A stretch of 64,000 nucleotides of DNA, taken from positions 1-64,000 of the forward strand of contig NZ_JAKSYD010000114.1 of the NCBI RefSeq assembly GCF_022829605.1, written 5' to 3'. A model generated the notes under the pieces. The model worked only from the letters and a program-made list of their open reading frames with translations. It was not told where the DNA came from and ran no database searches. Shown one piece after another: positions 17,382 to 29,318 of this stretch. Within the stretch, counting starts at the first letter, position 1. Each line of letters starts with the position of its first letter. This DNA comes from Methylobacterium sp. E-065 (GTDB taxonomy: Bacteria > Pseudomonadota > Alphaproteobacteria > Rhizobiales > Beijerinckiaceae). A program made the position numbers and the translations under genes.

Positions 17382-18535
17382 CCGCTCAGCGCCGCGATGG
17401 TCTCGGCCATCGCGCGCGCCCTCGGCACGAGGCTGCCCACCTCCAGGTACTCCTCGGGCGAATGCGCCTTGCCGCCGACCGGGCCCACGGCGCAGAGGGT
17501 CGGGCAGCCGACGCTGGCGGTGAAGCCGGAATCGGCGCAGCCGCCCGCGAACTCGCCTTCGATCGGCCGGCCGAGCCCCGCGCTGACCTTGGCATAGGTC
17601 TCGAACAGCGCCCGGGAGGCCGCATCCTGCACCAGCGGCAGGAACTCGCCCTTGATGGTCAGCTGCGCCGTGGTGTCCGGCACCGTGGAGGCCGCCACGA
17701 TCGCGGCGATCCGGTCCATGGCCTCGGTGCGGTCGGGCGGGGTGACATAGCGCAGGTCGATCTCGCAGGTCGCCCGGGGCGCCACGGTGTTGACCGACTG
17801 GCCTCCGGCGACGAGCCCGACATTCACCGTGATGCCGCGCGCGAGATCTGTGATGGCGTGGAACGCCACGGTCTTGTGGGCCAGTTCGAGAATGGCGCTG
17901 CGCCCCTCCGCATAGTTGCCGCCGGAATGGGCGGCCTTGCCCAGCACTTCGAGCTGCATGAACACGCCGCCCTTGCGGCCGGTGACGACGTTGCCGGTCG
18001 GCCGCCCCGGCTCGGAATTGAGCACCGCCCGGGCGCCGCGGGCGGTGTCCTCGATGATCGGCCGGCAGGCCGGCGAGCCGATCTCCTCGTCGCTGGTGAA
18101 CAGGCCGACCAGCGGCACCGGCGCGCCGCCGGCCCGGTGATAGGCCGCCAGCACGAAGGCGTTCATCACGAGGCCGGCCTTCATGTCGGCGACGCCCGGC
18201 CCGTAGGCGCGGCCTTCGGCGACGTGGAACGGCCGGCGCGCCACCTCGCCCTTCGGGAAGACCGTGTCGCGATGGCCCATCAGCACCACCGGCCGGTTGC
18301 CGCCACCGGAACCCGCGACCTCGGCTTTGAGCGCGTCGCCGTAGCCCGCCACCGGGATCGTGGTGACCGGGATGCCCTCGCCGGCCAGGAACGCCGCGAT
18401 GCGGGCGCCGACCGCATCCACGCCCGGCTTGTCGTATGATCCGGAATCGTGATTCACGAGGTCTTCGAGGAGCGACAACATCGCCCCCTCCTGCTCATCG
18501 AGCCAGCGGAAGGCGGCGGACGCGCGATCGGTCAT
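17378..18535 (-). CDS. M20 family metallopeptidase (carboxypeptidase G2-like)
   Basis: A 385-residue protein from the ATG at 18535 with GAGG upstream. The di-zinc site is intact: H88 in MGHRDTVFPKG, D117 in GPGVADMKAG, E150/E151 in SDEEIGSP and E175 in NSEPGRP, with a late histidine in GKAHSPEEYLEVGSL. A dimerisation domain sits in between (AAHSGGNYAEGRSAI). The sequence resembles glutamate carboxypeptidases of the ArgE/DapE/CPG2 group, which remove C-terminal glutamate or hydrolyse acyl amino acids. No signal peptide, so cytoplasmic. It lies 77 bases downstream of glmS on the same strand and may be co-transcribed. Confidence 0.88.
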   Translation of the reverse strand: MTDRASAAFRWLDEQEGAMLSLLEDLVNHDSGSYDKPGVDAVGARIAAFLAGEGIPVTTIPVAGYGDALKAEVAGSGGGNRPVVLMGHRDTVFPKGEVARRPFHVAEGRAYGPGVADMKAGLVMNAFVLAAYHRAGGAPVPLVGLFTSDEEIGSPACRPIIEDTARGARAVLNSEPGRPTGNVVTGRKGGVFMQLEVLGKAAHSGGNYAEGRSAILELAHKTVAFHAITDLARGITVNVGLVAGGQSVNTVAPRATCEIDLRYVTPPDRTEAMDRIAAIVAASTVPDTTAQLTIKGEFLPLVQDAASRALFETYAKVSAGLGRPIEGEFAGGCADSGFTASVGCPTLCAVGPVGGKAHSPEEYLEVGSLVPRARAMAETIAALSG

Positions 18536-18612
18536 GGAGGTCCTCATTCCGGGATCGACGCGACCGCCCGCAAAGGCTGCGCCGCGCCGAATGGGCATGC
18601 GCCGAGGCGCGG

Positions 18613-20439
<1,827 letters not shown>

Positions 20440-20597
20440 GGGATGTCTCTCGCTTTGACGTCCGGATGGCCGCGCGCGGACGCGCCGCGCAAGGTCCGGG
20501 CCGTTCGCTCAGGCCATAGCCGAGCGTGGCTTGTACCGGATCATGGCCGGGCAGGGCCAGCCCCGGCCGAATTGATGCTGTCGCGGCAGCGGTCCCG

Positions 20598-21626
20598 CTA
20601 TGGGGGCGTCGTCCCGCGTTTGGTGATGGTCGGATTCCGGCTCGACCAGTAGCCGGCCAGCACCGAGCCCGACAGGTTGTGCCACACGGAGAAGACCGCC
20701 CCCGGCAGGGCGGCCAGCGGTGAGAAATACAGCTTGCCCAAAGCCGCCGCGAGGCCGGAATTCTGCATGCCGACCTCCAGAGCCAGCGTGCGGCAGGTGC
20801 CCTCATCGAAGCCGAGCAGGCGCCCGCTCCAGTAGCCGCAGAGCAAGCCGGCGCCGTTGTGCAACACTACCGCCAGCAGCACGAGCGGCCCGACCGCGGC
20901 GATGCTCGCCCGGCTGCCGGCAACGACGGCGCCGATGATCAGCAGGATGGCGACCATCGACACGACGGGCAGAGCGCGCTCGAGGCGCCCGACGAGGCGC
21001 GGCGCGAGCCGGTTGAGCGCCAGCCCCAGCGCCACCGGTGCCGCCACGATCTCCACGAGGCTGGCCAGCAGCCCCGCCACATCGACCGGCACGGCGGCGT
21101 CGAGGTAGAGGCGCACCAGGAGCGGCGTCGCCACGAGGCCCACCAGCGTCGAGGCCGTGGCGATGGTCACCGACAGGGCGACATCCCCGCCGGCGATGTA
21201 GACCATCAGGGTGGAGCTCGTGCCGCTGGCGACGCTGCCGACCAGTACCATGCCGGTCGTCAGCTCCGTGCCCATGCCGAGGGCGTGGGCGATGGCCCAG
21301 GCGGCGGCGGGCATCACGAGGTAGTGGACGACGACACCGGCCGCGACCGGCGCGGGCCGGGCCAGGATACGGCCGAAATCCGCGGGCGTCAGCGTCACGC
21401 CCAGGGCGAACATGATCACGGCCAGCAGGGCGGCGACGTGCGGGAGCACCGGGAGGAACACGTCCGGCACGACGTAGGCGGTCGCCGCGGCCAGGATGGC
21501 GCAGACGGGAAACAAGCGGTTGAGCAGCATCGTGCGGGCCGGATCCGGAAAGGCGGCGGCCGTGTCCCAGCTGGGCCGTTGCGCGTCAAGCTTGGGCGTC
21601 CCCGCGGGCGTCGCTGTTGGATCCAA
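20598..21626 (-). CDS. Bile acid:sodium symporter (BASS) family transporter
   Basis: An inner-membrane protein of 342 residues if it begins at the TTG at 21626 (AGGAAG lies 4-5 bases before it), or 310 residues from the ATG at 21530. About nine hydrophobic helices are visible. Family signatures include [16 protein letters not shown] and [14 protein letters not shown], the latter in the sodium-site region. Substrates of bacterial members are organic acids or unknown; nothing nearby points to one. It lies upstream of glmS on the same strand with a 158-base gap. Confidence 0.88.
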   Translation of the reverse strand: MDPTATPAGTPKLDAQRPSWDTAAAFPDPARTMLLNRLFPVCAILAAATAYVVPDVFLPVLPHVAALLAVIMFALGVTLTPADFGRILARPAPVAAGVVVHYLVMPAAAWAIAHALGMGTELTTGMVLVGSVASGTSSTLMVYIAGGDVALSVTIATASTLVGLVATPLLVRLYLDAAVPVDVAGLLASLVEIVAAPVALGLALNRLAPRLVGRLERALPVVSMVAILLIIGAVVAGSRASIAAVGPLVLLAVVLHNGAGLLCGYWSGRLLGFDEGTCRTLALEVGMQNSGLAAALGKLYFSPLAALPGAVFSVWHNLSGSVLAGYWSSRNPTITKRGTTPP

Positions 21627-21834
21627 GCGTCTTCCTACCGGAGCGGCGGCGATCTCACTTCAACTAACCGGAGGTGGCTTTGGGTATGTGCCGGCGACCG
21701 TTCTTGCGGCTGGTGTAGGTCCGATGCTGAATGGCTGCTTGGGGTGGATATCTGCTGGTCTGCTATCGGCTGTTGAACCCTGAAAGCGGACTCTCGCTTC
21801 TCGGCGGTTCGCGTTGCCAGTCCGGGGCTCGAAG

Positions 21835-22224
21835 TCAGACAATCCGTTCAACCCATTGCGAACGCGACGGTCCCGGGGCGAATGGGTCGCCGAAATATTG
21901 CGTTTCCCGAACGACTTTCCCGTCGCGAAACTCCATAATGCTCACGGTGTAGGACGGCTTACCGTCATACGTGAGTACGTACTCCGTCACCCATAGATCG
22001 CCAGAGCCGACAATCCGTCGCACATCAAATCGCTTCTTGTTTGGTTGCGCCGCACGGGAGGCCTGGATCTTGTGCCGCCCGCTGATGCGCTCGCCAAATT
22101 GAGGATATTCAAGCACTGCGTCGTCACAATAGATCTGATGCTCTGCCTTGAAATCGTAAGCGTCCGAGGCTGCCCAGTGCCGGTCGAGAGCGCGTCTGAT
22201 CTCCTGATCGTTCATGGAAGACAT
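21835..22224 (-). CDS. SnoaL/NTF2-like domain protein
   Basis: A 129-residue protein from the ATG at 22224 (22215 is the alternative). The pattern MNDQEIRRALDRHWAASDAY, an acidic centre with AVLEYPQFGERISGRHKI, and VSIMEFRDGKVVRETQYFG fits the cone-shaped NTF2-like fold used for steroid isomerase and SnoaL-type proteins. The base composition around it is less GC-rich than neighbours, a hint of acquisition. Function unknown; such proteins often bind small ligands. The 208 bases between its end and the BASS gene hold no clear gene. Confidence 0.75.
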   Translation of the reverse strand: MSSMNDQEIRRALDRHWAASDAYDFKAEHQIYCDDAVLEYPQFGERISGRHKIQASRAAQPNKKRFDVRRIVGSGDLWVTEYVLTYDGKPSYTVSIMEFRDGKVVRETQYFGDPFAPGPSRSQWVERIV

Positions 22225-22416
22225 CCCGCGCCTATTCAGCTTAACCGTCGATTCGAGCGGACGGGTGTGAAAGCACGCGCATTCCACCGTTGAAACCGAA
22301 GCGCTACCCACGACTGCTTTGGAGCATTAGGCAAGCCACGACCAACGTCAATTATGGGTCGCACTCGGTCATCGCAGAATCGAGCTGTTTAAGCGCGGGC
22401 CCCGGATCCCCAAGAC

Positions 22417-23793
22417 TCAACGCCCCCCGCGCAACGCCTTCTCGGCGAGCAGCGCCGCCCGCTTCAGCTTGGCCCAGCCGGGCTTCACCACCTGCCGGCC
22501 GCGGGCGACCGCCATGGCGTCTGCCGGCACGTCGTCGGTGATGACCGAGCCGGACGCCACGTAGGCCCCCTCCCCCACGGTCACCGGCGCCACCAGCGCG
22601 GAGTTCGAGCCGATGAACGCATGGGCGCCGATCGTGGTGCGGTGCTTGAGCACCCCGTCGTAATTGCAGGTGATCGTGCCGGCGCCGATATTGGCCTTCG
22701 CGCCGACCTCGGCGTCGCCGAGATAGGTCAGGTGCGCGGCCTTGGCGCCGGCCCCCATCCGGGCATTCTTCAGCTCGACGAAGTTGCCGAGTTCGGCGCC
22801 GGTCTCCAGCACCGCATGGCCACGGAGGCGCACGAACGGTCCGATCCGGACACCCGCCTTCAGCTCGGTCTCGGTGAGATGGGCGAAGGCCCGCACGGTG
22901 CAGCCGTCGCCGATCCGCACGCCTGGCCCGAACACCACGTTGGGCTCCACCATCACGTCGCGCCCGAGCATCGTGTCGTAGCTCAGGAAAACCGTCTCCG
23001 GGGCGATCAGGGTGGCGCCGCCCAGCATGGCGTTGCGCCGGAGCCGGCCCTGGATCGCCGCTTCGGCGACGCTGAGCTGCACCCGGTCGTTGACGCCCTG
23101 CGCTTCCGCCTCGTCCACCGGCACGACGGTGACAGACAGGCCGTCCGCCACCGCGAGCGCCACGGCGTCCGGCAGGTAGTATTCTCCGGCGGCGTTGTCG
23201 TTGCCGATGCGGGTGAGCAGCGACAGGGCATGAAGCCCGGACAGCGCCATCAGCCCCGCATTGCACAGGGTGACGGCCCGCTCGGCCGCGCTCGCATCCT
23301 TCTCCTCGCGGATCGCCAGGACACGGCTGCCCTCGGTCAGCACGCGCCCGTACCCGGTGGGCGACGGGCTCTCGAAGGCGAGCACCGCGATGGCCGCACC
23401 CTCGGCCAGCGGCGCGCGCAGTCTCAACAAGGTCTCGGCGGTGACGAGCGGCGTATCGCCGAACGCGATGACCACGTCGTCGTCCGGGTCGGCGAGCACG
23501 TCGCGGGCGGCCAGCACGGCGTGGGCGGTGCCCAGACGCTCGGCCTGCGGGAAGATCTGTGCGCCGGGGGCGGCCTTCGCGATCTCGGCGGCGACGTCGT
23601 CGCGTCCGGGCTCGGCCACCACGGCGATCCGCCCGGCGCCCGCCGCCTGTACGGCGGCCAGGACGTGGCCGAGCATGCTCCGCCCGGCGATCCGGTGCAG
23701 CACCTTCGGCAGATCCGAACGCATCCGCGTGCCTTTCCCGGCCGCGAGCACGATGGCGGTGAGGCTGCGCGGGGGCGTTCCGGTCGGATTCAT
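22417..23793 (-). CDS. glmU: Bifunctional UDP-N-acetylglucosamine pyrophosphorylase / glucosamine-1-phosphate N-acetyltransferase
   Basis: A 458-residue enzyme from the ATG at 23793. The N-terminal uridyltransferase domain has LAAGKGTRMRSDLPKVLH and the conserved NAGLMA and GEYYLPD segments; from about residue 255 a left-handed beta helix follows with the acetyl-CoA site GAGTITCNYDG. It makes UDP-GlcNAc for peptidoglycan and lipid A, and also for sugar polymers. It lies 74 bases downstream of rpoN on the same strand. Confidence 0.97.
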   Translation of the reverse strand: MNPTGTPPRSLTAIVLAAGKGTRMRSDLPKVLHRIAGRSMLGHVLAAVQAAGAGRIAVVAEPGRDDVAAEIAKAAPGAQIFPQAERLGTAHAVLAARDVLADPDDDVVIAFGDTPLVTAETLLRLRAPLAEGAAIAVLAFESPSPTGYGRVLTEGSRVLAIREEKDASAAERAVTLCNAGLMALSGLHALSLLTRIGNDNAAGEYYLPDAVALAVADGLSVTVVPVDEAEAQGVNDRVQLSVAEAAIQGRLRRNAMLGGATLIAPETVFLSYDTMLGRDVMVEPNVVFGPGVRIGDGCTVRAFAHLTETELKAGVRIGPFVRLRGHAVLETGAELGNFVELKNARMGAGAKAAHLTYLGDAEVGAKANIGAGTITCNYDGVLKHRTTIGAHAFIGSNSALVAPVTVGEGAYVASGSVITDDVPADAMAVARGRQVVKPGWAKLKRAALLAEKALRGGR

Positions 23794-23866
23794 CGCGGGT
23801 CCAGGCGTCGTCAGGGCGCGCCACGGATGGGCCGGACCGGCGCGCCGCGCAAGCCCAGCCGTTTGT

Positions 23867-25438
23867 TCAGCGCAGGGCCAGGGCGGCGTGGTGGCCCGAG
23901 CCGTGGGCGAAATGCTCGCGGCGGCGTTCGATCGAACTCGGGATCCGAAGGGATTCCCGATACTTGGCCACGGTTCGCCGGGCGATGTCGACGCCCTCGC
24001 CGCGCAGCTTCTGCACGAGCGCATCGTCGGACAGCACGTCGTTCGGCGTCTCGCCATCAACCAGTTGCTTGATCCGGTGGCGCACGGCCTCCGACGAATG
24101 GGCCGCCGCGCCGGCGGCTCCCGGGATCGCCGCGGTGAAAAAGTATTTCATCTCCAGCGTGCCGCGGCTGGTGCCGATCGCCTTGTTGGAGGTGACCCGC
24201 GAGACGGTCGATTCGTGCATGCCGATCGCCTCCGCCACCGTCTTCAGGTTCAGCGGACGCAGATGGGTCACGCCGTACATGAAGAAGCCGTCCTGCTGGC
24301 GCACGATCTCGGTGGCGACCTTCAGGATCGTGCGGGCGCGCTGCTCCAGGGAGCGGGTGAGCCAGTTGGCGTTCTGCAGAGCCTCCGACAGGAAGGCCTT
24401 GTCGCCATCGGCGGTCGCGCCGCGCACCACCCAGGCGTAATAGCTCTGGTTGACCAGCACCCGCGGCAGGGCCTCGCTGTTCAGCTCGACCAACCAGGAG
24501 CCGTCCGGCGCCGCGCGCACGAACACGTCGGGGATCAGCACCTCCGCGGCGTGCGAGCCGAAGGCCCGGCCGGGCTTCGGATCGAGCCGGCGGATCTCGC
24601 CCAGCATGTCGACGAGATCCTCGTCGTCCACGCCGCAGAGGCGGCGCAGCCCGGCGAAATCGCGCTTGGCCACGAGGTCGAGGCGCGAGACCAGCGCCTG
24701 CATGGCCGGGTCGAACCGGTCGCGCTCGCGCAGCTGGATCGTAAGACATTCGGCGAGGTCGCGGGCGGCGACACCGGGCGGATCGAACGCCTGCACCAGG
24801 GTCAGGACGCGCGCCACGGTCTCGGGGTCGGCGCCCAGGCGCTCGGCCACCCCCTCGACCGTTTCGCGCAGGTATCCCGCCTCGTCCACCGCATCGATCA
24901 GGAAGCCGCCGATCAGCCGCTCCATGGGATTGCGCGTGGCGAGATCGAGCTGGCCGGCGAGGTGATCCCGCAGGGAGGTCTCCGCCGTGAGGGTGGCCTC
25001 GAAATCGGGGGCTTCCGCGTCGAAGCTGCCGCCGCTGCTGCCGTAGGGTGGCGGCGTGAGCGAGAGCATGTCGCCGCCGCCGATCTCCCGCGCCTGGACC
25101 GGCACGTCGTCGGGGAAGACGTTGTCGAGGCGCGTGTCGAAATCGCCCTCGATCTCGCCGCGGCTGGGATTAAGCTCGTTCGACAGCCACGAGTCGGGCT
25201 CGGCGCCCTCGAAACCGTCGCCGGCTCCGTCTTCCGCGTAGGCGGGTTCGGCTGCTTCGCTGGTTCCGGTCGGCTCGGGCTCGGCCCGTTCGAGGAGGGG
25301 GTTTCGTTCCAGTTCGGCCTCGACATAGGCGGCGAGGTCGAGCTGCGAGAGTTGGAGAAGCTTGATCGCTTGCAGGAGCTGCGGCGTCATCACCAGGGCC
25401 TGGCCCTGACGCACTTCCAGCCGTTGCACCAAACTCAT
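23867..25438 (-). CDS. rpoN: RNA polymerase sigma-54 factor
   Basis: A 523-residue sigma factor from the ATG at 25438. Region I is recognisable as LEVRQGQALVMTPQLLQAIK, an acidic region II follows (about 60-130), and the C-terminal RpoN box ARRTVAKYR is at about 486-494, so the protein is complete. It drives genes that need enhancer-binding proteins, typically nitrogen metabolism. The usual downstream hpf/ptsN genes are absent here; glmU follows instead. Confidence 0.97.
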   Translation of the reverse strand: MSLVQRLEVRQGQALVMTPQLLQAIKLLQLSQLDLAAYVEAELERNPLLERAEPEPTGTSEAAEPAYAEDGAGDGFEGAEPDSWLSNELNPSRGEIEGDFDTRLDNVFPDDVPVQAREIGGGDMLSLTPPPYGSSGGSFDAEAPDFEATLTAETSLRDHLAGQLDLATRNPMERLIGGFLIDAVDEAGYLRETVEGVAERLGADPETVARVLTLVQAFDPPGVAARDLAECLTIQLRERDRFDPAMQALVSRLDLVAKRDFAGLRRLCGVDDEDLVDMLGEIRRLDPKPGRAFGSHAAEVLIPDVFVRAAPDGSWLVELNSEALPRVLVNQSYYAWVVRGATADGDKAFLSEALQNANWLTRSLEQRARTILKVATEIVRQQDGFFMYGVTHLRPLNLKTVAEAIGMHESTVSRVTSNKAIGTSRGTLEMKYFFTAAIPGAAGAAAHSSEAVRHRIKQLVDGETPNDVLSDDALVQKLRGEGVDIARRTVAKYRESLRIPSSIERRREHFAHGSGHHAALALR

Positions 25439-26075
25439 ACGAGGCCCCGATGCCCTTCCAGCGCGGTTAGCCGGCCACCGCCGAGTGTGTGGCGGCATGA
25501 ATCTTGCTTGAGTTAGTTTCCCATCTGTAGACCGATCGCGGCCGAACGTCAAAGCGTGTGCGGGGCCGTGCGCTGCCGCCGGGAGCCGCGGGGCTCGGTG
25601 CGTGGCGGAACAGACTCACCCACCAGCGTCACCGGCAACCTAGAGGGTCTCGTTTAAGGAAGTTTTGCGCGGTTCATCCCTCGTCGACCGGCCGGTTCCG
25701 CTCAGGTTATCCCCACTTGATTGCAGCGGAAATTGTCTGAGGACGGATGCATTCACCGCGCGACACGCGATCCGCTGCACGCGTGAACCGACTGTTGCCG
25801 CGGATCGCGGACGTCAGCCCTCGGCGGCAGGTCTCGTCGGGCGAGAGTTCTCTCGGGCTATTTGTGCGCCGTGCGGATCGCAGGGAGAAACGATCAACCG
25901 TCCCGTCAGCTCGGTGCTGGTCGAGATCGCACGATTTATCCCGCATCCGGGCTCGGTCGATGTCGCTCGCGGCATCCACATGCCCGCCCACCGTCACTGC
26001 GGGCAATCGCCCTGAAGGCCATGGGCGGGGCCTACGCTTCCGTGGCGGCCGGGCACTGCCGACTGATTGGGCCGC
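25439..26075. other. Gene-free stretch upstream of rpoN
   Basis: About 637 bases between the rpoN start and the end of the next minus-strand gene. Open frames here overlap each other on both strands and lack family-like sequence, signal peptides or ribosome sites. The rpoN promoter should lie in the first 150 bases (25440-25590). No repeat, tRNA or terminator with a T-run is evident. Confidence 0.4.
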
Positions 26076-26438
26076 TCACCAACCGCAGTTCGGAACCGGC
26101 GGCTGCGCCTTTGCCAAAGCCGATTTCTCGATCTGCACCATGGCGCCCCAGGCGTATTTCTGGGCGTGGGGCGTGACGTTGGTGAACAGGCAGCCGAGCT
26201 GGAAATGGGTCGCGCCCATCTCGCCCGAGAAGGCCATGCAGTCCACGAAGGCCCAGGTCGTGGGAACCGGAATCATCGAGCGCCAGCGCGGCATGGCCAC
26301 CGGCGAGCAGACTTTCACGGCGCCGGTTGACGCGTCCGCGTTGAGGGAGTCCCCGGGCGCCTGGGCCGCCGCGGGCCCAAGGGTCAGGGCGAGCGGAAGC
26401 AGCGCAGCACAGGCGCGGAGATGGCCGTATCGCATCAT
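26076..26438 (-). CDS. Small secreted protein with four cysteines
   Basis: About 120 residues from the ATG at 26438 (a second ATG follows at 26435). A signal peptide is evident: MMRYGHLRAC, a hydrophobic core ALLPLALTLG and an AAAQA cleavage site. Besides one cysteine in the signal, the mature part has four (in VCSPVAMPRW, VDCMAFSG, LGCLFTNV, PNCGW), which could form two disulfides in the periplasm. Family not recognised. It starts 5 bases after the stop of the small membrane protein gene upstream, so the two form a unit. Confidence 0.7.
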   Translation of the reverse strand: MMRYGHLRACAALLPLALTLGPAAAQAPGDSLNADASTGAVKVCSPVAMPRWRSMIPVPTTWAFVDCMAFSGEMGATHFQLGCLFTNVTPHAQKYAWGAMVQIEKSALAKAQPPVPNCGW

Positions 26439-26442
26439 CGGG

Positions 26443-26673
26443 TCAGTGCATCGTCCGCCAAAGGGTCGCGAGGATCGCGAAGCCGACGAGGTTATAGAGG
26501 ATCGCCCACAGCCAGACACCCAGGACCGCACGGCTCGGCTGCCGCGGCTTCTGCCTCCCGAGGTGCAGGCGGTTGCGATCCTCGGGCGTCGGCCAGATCG
26601 CGTTCTTGGGCGCCCGGAGCAGGCGCGTCAGCGTCTCGGGCAGGTGCGGGCCGGGCGGTCGCTCGCCGTTCAT
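26443..26673 (-). CDS. Small single-pass membrane protein
   Basis: A 76-residue protein with a polar N-terminal half (LPETLTRLLRAPKNAIWPTP) and one hydrophobic helix near the C-terminus (VLGVWLWAILYNLVGFAILA). Such a tail-anchored layout is common for small inner-membrane accessory proteins. It sits between the glucan biosynthesis gene and a small secreted protein gene, all on the minus strand. No function can be assigned. Confidence 0.6.
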   Translation of the reverse strand: MNGERPPGPHLPETLTRLLRAPKNAIWPTPEDRNRLHLGRQKPRQPSRAVLGVWLWAILYNLVGFAILATLWRTMH

Positions 26674-26776
26674 GACGGCCTCGGATGCGGCGATGGGCGG
26701 ACCGCGGTCGCGGCCTGTGCCGGGCTTCTACAGGGGGCGGCCCCGGCGCGGCAATGCAGCCCGCACCGCCGGTCGG

Positions 26777-28363
26777 CTAAAGAACCGTCCCCGGGGCCTC
26801 CGGATCGTAGCGGTAGGCCCAGGTCTCGGAGAGCAGCCTCTCGCCGGACTTCAGCCGCAGCCGCATCTCGACCGGCTCCGGCCCCTCGGCATAGACCTTG
26901 AAGAAGACCCGCCAGGGGCTCGGCTTGCCGTAGGGCGCCCAGGTGGCGCCGACCTCCTCGGCGCTGCCGCGCGAGAGCGTCAGCGCGACCATGGCCTTTT
27001 CCGGATCAAGCCCCCCCAGGGCCGCGCCCTCGAATTCGAGTACGAATTGCCGCGCGAGGTTGGGCCGGCCCGGGCGGCGGTCGGACTCGGCGAGCCATGA
27101 AGCCTTCATCGCCCGCGTGGCGACGCAGCGGGCGAGATCGGTCGAGACCGGTTCCTGCACGGTCCAGCGCAGGCGGTAGGCGTAGCTCCGCTCGTCCCCG
27201 GCCTTCGGCGGATCGGCCGGGACCCACATCGCGCCAATGTTGTCGTCGGTCTCTTGGTGGGTCGGGATCTCAACGAGCTGGACGCTGCCCTGTCCCCAAT
27301 CGCCCTGCGGCTCGACCCAGATGTCCGGCCGGTTCTCCTCGAACCCGTCGTCGATGTAGTGGTCGAACACCCGGTCGCGCTGGAGCAGGCCGAAGCCCCT
27401 GGGCGACCGGTCCGCGAAGGCGCTGACGCTGAGCTTCGGCGGGTTGTTGAGCGGGCGCCAGATCAGCTCTCCGGCCCCGGTCTGCATCAGCAGCCCGTCG
27501 GAATCGTGCACCTCCGGCCGCCAGTCGCTGGCGACGAACCGGCTGATCCCCTCCGAGTACCAGAGCATCGAGGTCAGCGGCGCCACGCCGAACCGCTCGA
27601 CGCTCCGGCGCATGTAGAGCGTGCAGGCGACGTCGATGACGACGTGGGGCTCCTTGCGGGCGACGAACTGGTAGGCGCCGGTCAGGCTCTGCCCCTCGAG
27701 CAGCGCCAGCACCGTGACAGCCCCGTCGGCGGCCGGGCTGACGTAGAACCGTGTGAAGACCGGGAACTCCTCGGTCTTGCCCGGAGCGGGCGCCGTATCG
27801 ATGGCGATACCCCGGGCCGAGGCGCCGTACTGCGCCCCGTCGCCTGCGGCGCGGTAGTAAGACGCGCCCAGGAAAGCCAGCCAGTCACCGTCATCGCCGG
27901 GCTGACCGGCCGGGAACTTCTGGTAGCGGAAGCCCGCGAAGCCGGCGCCGTCCGGCACGTCCTTGCCGGGGTTGCCGGGCGGGTAGCTGAACAGGTCGTG
28001 GCTGTAGAGCACCGGGCGGGCCTGACCGCCTTCGAGCGCGTAGACCTGCACCGGGTGCCGGAAGAAGTTTCCGAGGTGGAAGAAGGTCACCGGATAGGCG
28101 CTGTCGGCGTAGAGCGCGTGGGCCGGCGGGTAACGGATCTCCTGCAGCGGCCCGTACGTGAGGGCGTCGAGCGCCTTCGAGGCGGACGCCTCCGGCGGCG
28201 GGGTGTAGGGCCGGTCGCGCAGGCTGCGGGCGAGAGCCTTCAGGCGCTCGAGATCCATCGGCTCGGGCGGGCCCAGCCGCGGTCCGGCAGCGGCGAGCGC
28301 GGGCTTCGGGAACGGCGCGAGGGCCAGGAGCCCGAGGGCGGTCAGGACGCGACGCGTGATCAA
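26777..28363 (-). CDS. Glucan biosynthesis protein OpgG/OpgD family
   Basis: About 528 residues from a TTG at 28363 with AAGG 7 bases upstream. The N-terminus (TRRVLTALGLLAL, then a PALA-type cleavage site) resembles a Tat signal, as in OpgD. The MdoG domain is clear: TYGPLQEIRYPP near residue 90, VTFFHLGNFFRHPVQVY, FRYQKFP, LTSMLWYSEGISRF and DNIGAMWVP, ending in an Ig-like domain. It acts in the periplasm in synthesis of osmoregulated periplasmic glucans. The partner glucosyltransferase opgH is not in the window. Whether it is OpgG or OpgD by function cannot be told. Confidence 0.92.
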   Translation of the reverse strand: MITRRVLTALGLLALAPFPKPALAAAGPRLGPPEPMDLERLKALARSLRDRPYTPPPEASASKALDALTYGPLQEIRYPPAHALYADSAYPVTFFHLGNFFRHPVQVYALEGGQARPVLYSHDLFSYPPGNPGKDVPDGAGFAGFRYQKFPAGQPGDDGDWLAFLGASYYRAAGDGAQYGASARGIAIDTAPAPGKTEEFPVFTRFYVSPAADGAVTVLALLEGQSLTGAYQFVARKEPHVVIDVACTLYMRRSVERFGVAPLTSMLWYSEGISRFVASDWRPEVHDSDGLLMQTGAGELIWRPLNNPPKLSVSAFADRSPRGFGLLQRDRVFDHYIDDGFEENRPDIWVEPQGDWGQGSVQLVEIPTHQETDDNIGAMWVPADPPKAGDERSYAYRLRWTVQEPVSTDLARCVATRAMKASWLAESDRRPGRPNLARQFVLEFEGAALGGLDPEKAMVALTLSRGSAEEVGATWAPYGKPSPWRVFFKVYAEGPEPVEMRLRLKSGERLLSETWAYRYDPEAPGTVL

Positions 28364-28450
28364 GCGAGAGCCTTGGGATTCGGCCGGGCCACGGGGGCGA
28401 TGCCGCCCTCTAGCCAGCGCGACGCGGCGGCGCAATTTCCCTGATGCAGC

Positions 28451-29116
28451 TCAGCTCCGCGGCCCGCAGGTGCCCGTGGGGCCGTCCGTCGACCAGAGTT
28501 CGGCGCCGCCACCGGGGGCACACTGCCCGGGCAGCGCCAGGGTGATCAGCTTGGACAGTGCCCGATTCTCGTCCTCGCCGTAGCCGATCTCCCCGACCAT
28601 GCGGCCGGCCTTGTCGAACAACGCGACGGTGGCGGAGTGCTCCATCGTGTAATCGCCGTCCTTCGTCGGCACGCGCCGGTAGGCGACGTGGTAGGCATCG
28701 GCCATGCGGGCAACCTGATCCGGCGTGCCGACGAAGCCGCGAATGCGGGAATCGAACGAGACCAGATAGTCCCGCAGCGACTCGGGCGTGTCGCGCTCCG
28801 GGTCCAGGGTGACGAACACCACGTTGAGCCGGTCCGCGTCCCGGCCCATCCGGCCGAGCGCCCCCGACAGGGTGGCGAGCGTGGTCGGGCACACCTCCGG
28901 ACAATGGGTGAAGCCGAAGAACAGGGCGGTCGGCTTGCCGAGGAGGTCGGCCTGGTTCACCGGACGGCCGTCGAGATCCGCCATGGCGAAGGCGCCGCCG
29001 ACCCTGCGCGGATGGCTGAACCGCGAGCCCTGCTGGGCGACGATCGCCCCGGTTCCGACGGCGACGAGGCCGATCAAAGTGGCGGAAGCGATGAGGGCGA
29101 TCGGGCTCGGTGCCAT
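28451..29116 (-). CDS. SCO1/SenC family copper-binding protein
   Basis: A 221-residue protein from the ATG at 29116, with an N-terminal membrane anchor (about residues 6-27) and a thioredoxin-like domain. The copper ligands are present: C72 and C76 in HCPEVCPTT and H160 in YTMEHSATVAL. The family delivers copper to the CuA centre of cytochrome c oxidase or reduces it. The C-terminal extension (QCAPGGGAELWSTDGPTGTC) holds two more cysteines beyond the usual domain end. Located upstream of the OpgG/D gene on the same strand with an 87-base gap. Confidence 0.92.
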   Translation of the reverse strand: MAPSPIALIASATLIGLVAVGTGAIVAQQGSRFSHPRRVGGAFAMADLDGRPVNQADLLGKPTALFFGFTHCPEVCPTTLATLSGALGRMGRDADRLNVVFVTLDPERDTPESLRDYLVSFDSRIRGFVGTPDQVARMADAYHVAYRRVPTKDGDYTMEHSATVALFDKAGRMVGEIGYGEDENRALSKLITLALPGQCAPGGGAELWSTDGPTGTCGPRS

Positions 29117-29318
29117 GCTGTGACCTACGACGGCGCGTCGATGCCTGTCATATGGGGTCGCCGTCGATCGGCGCGATGCTGCGCGGGGTCGCAACTGGGG
29201 GAACACGTCGGGGAACAGCGATAGAGGCGGCCGGTTGCCCGGTCGAGAGCCGGCGCGGCCGCTCTGCCGGCCGCCGCCTGCAGTTCTCCCCTTCCCCTAC
29301 GAGGCAGGAGCCGCCGCC

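Noticed and set aside
25747..26901. Plus-strand open frame of 384 codons
   Set aside because: Runs antisense through the two small minus-strand genes, which have a signal peptide and a membrane helix, and shows no family-like sequence.
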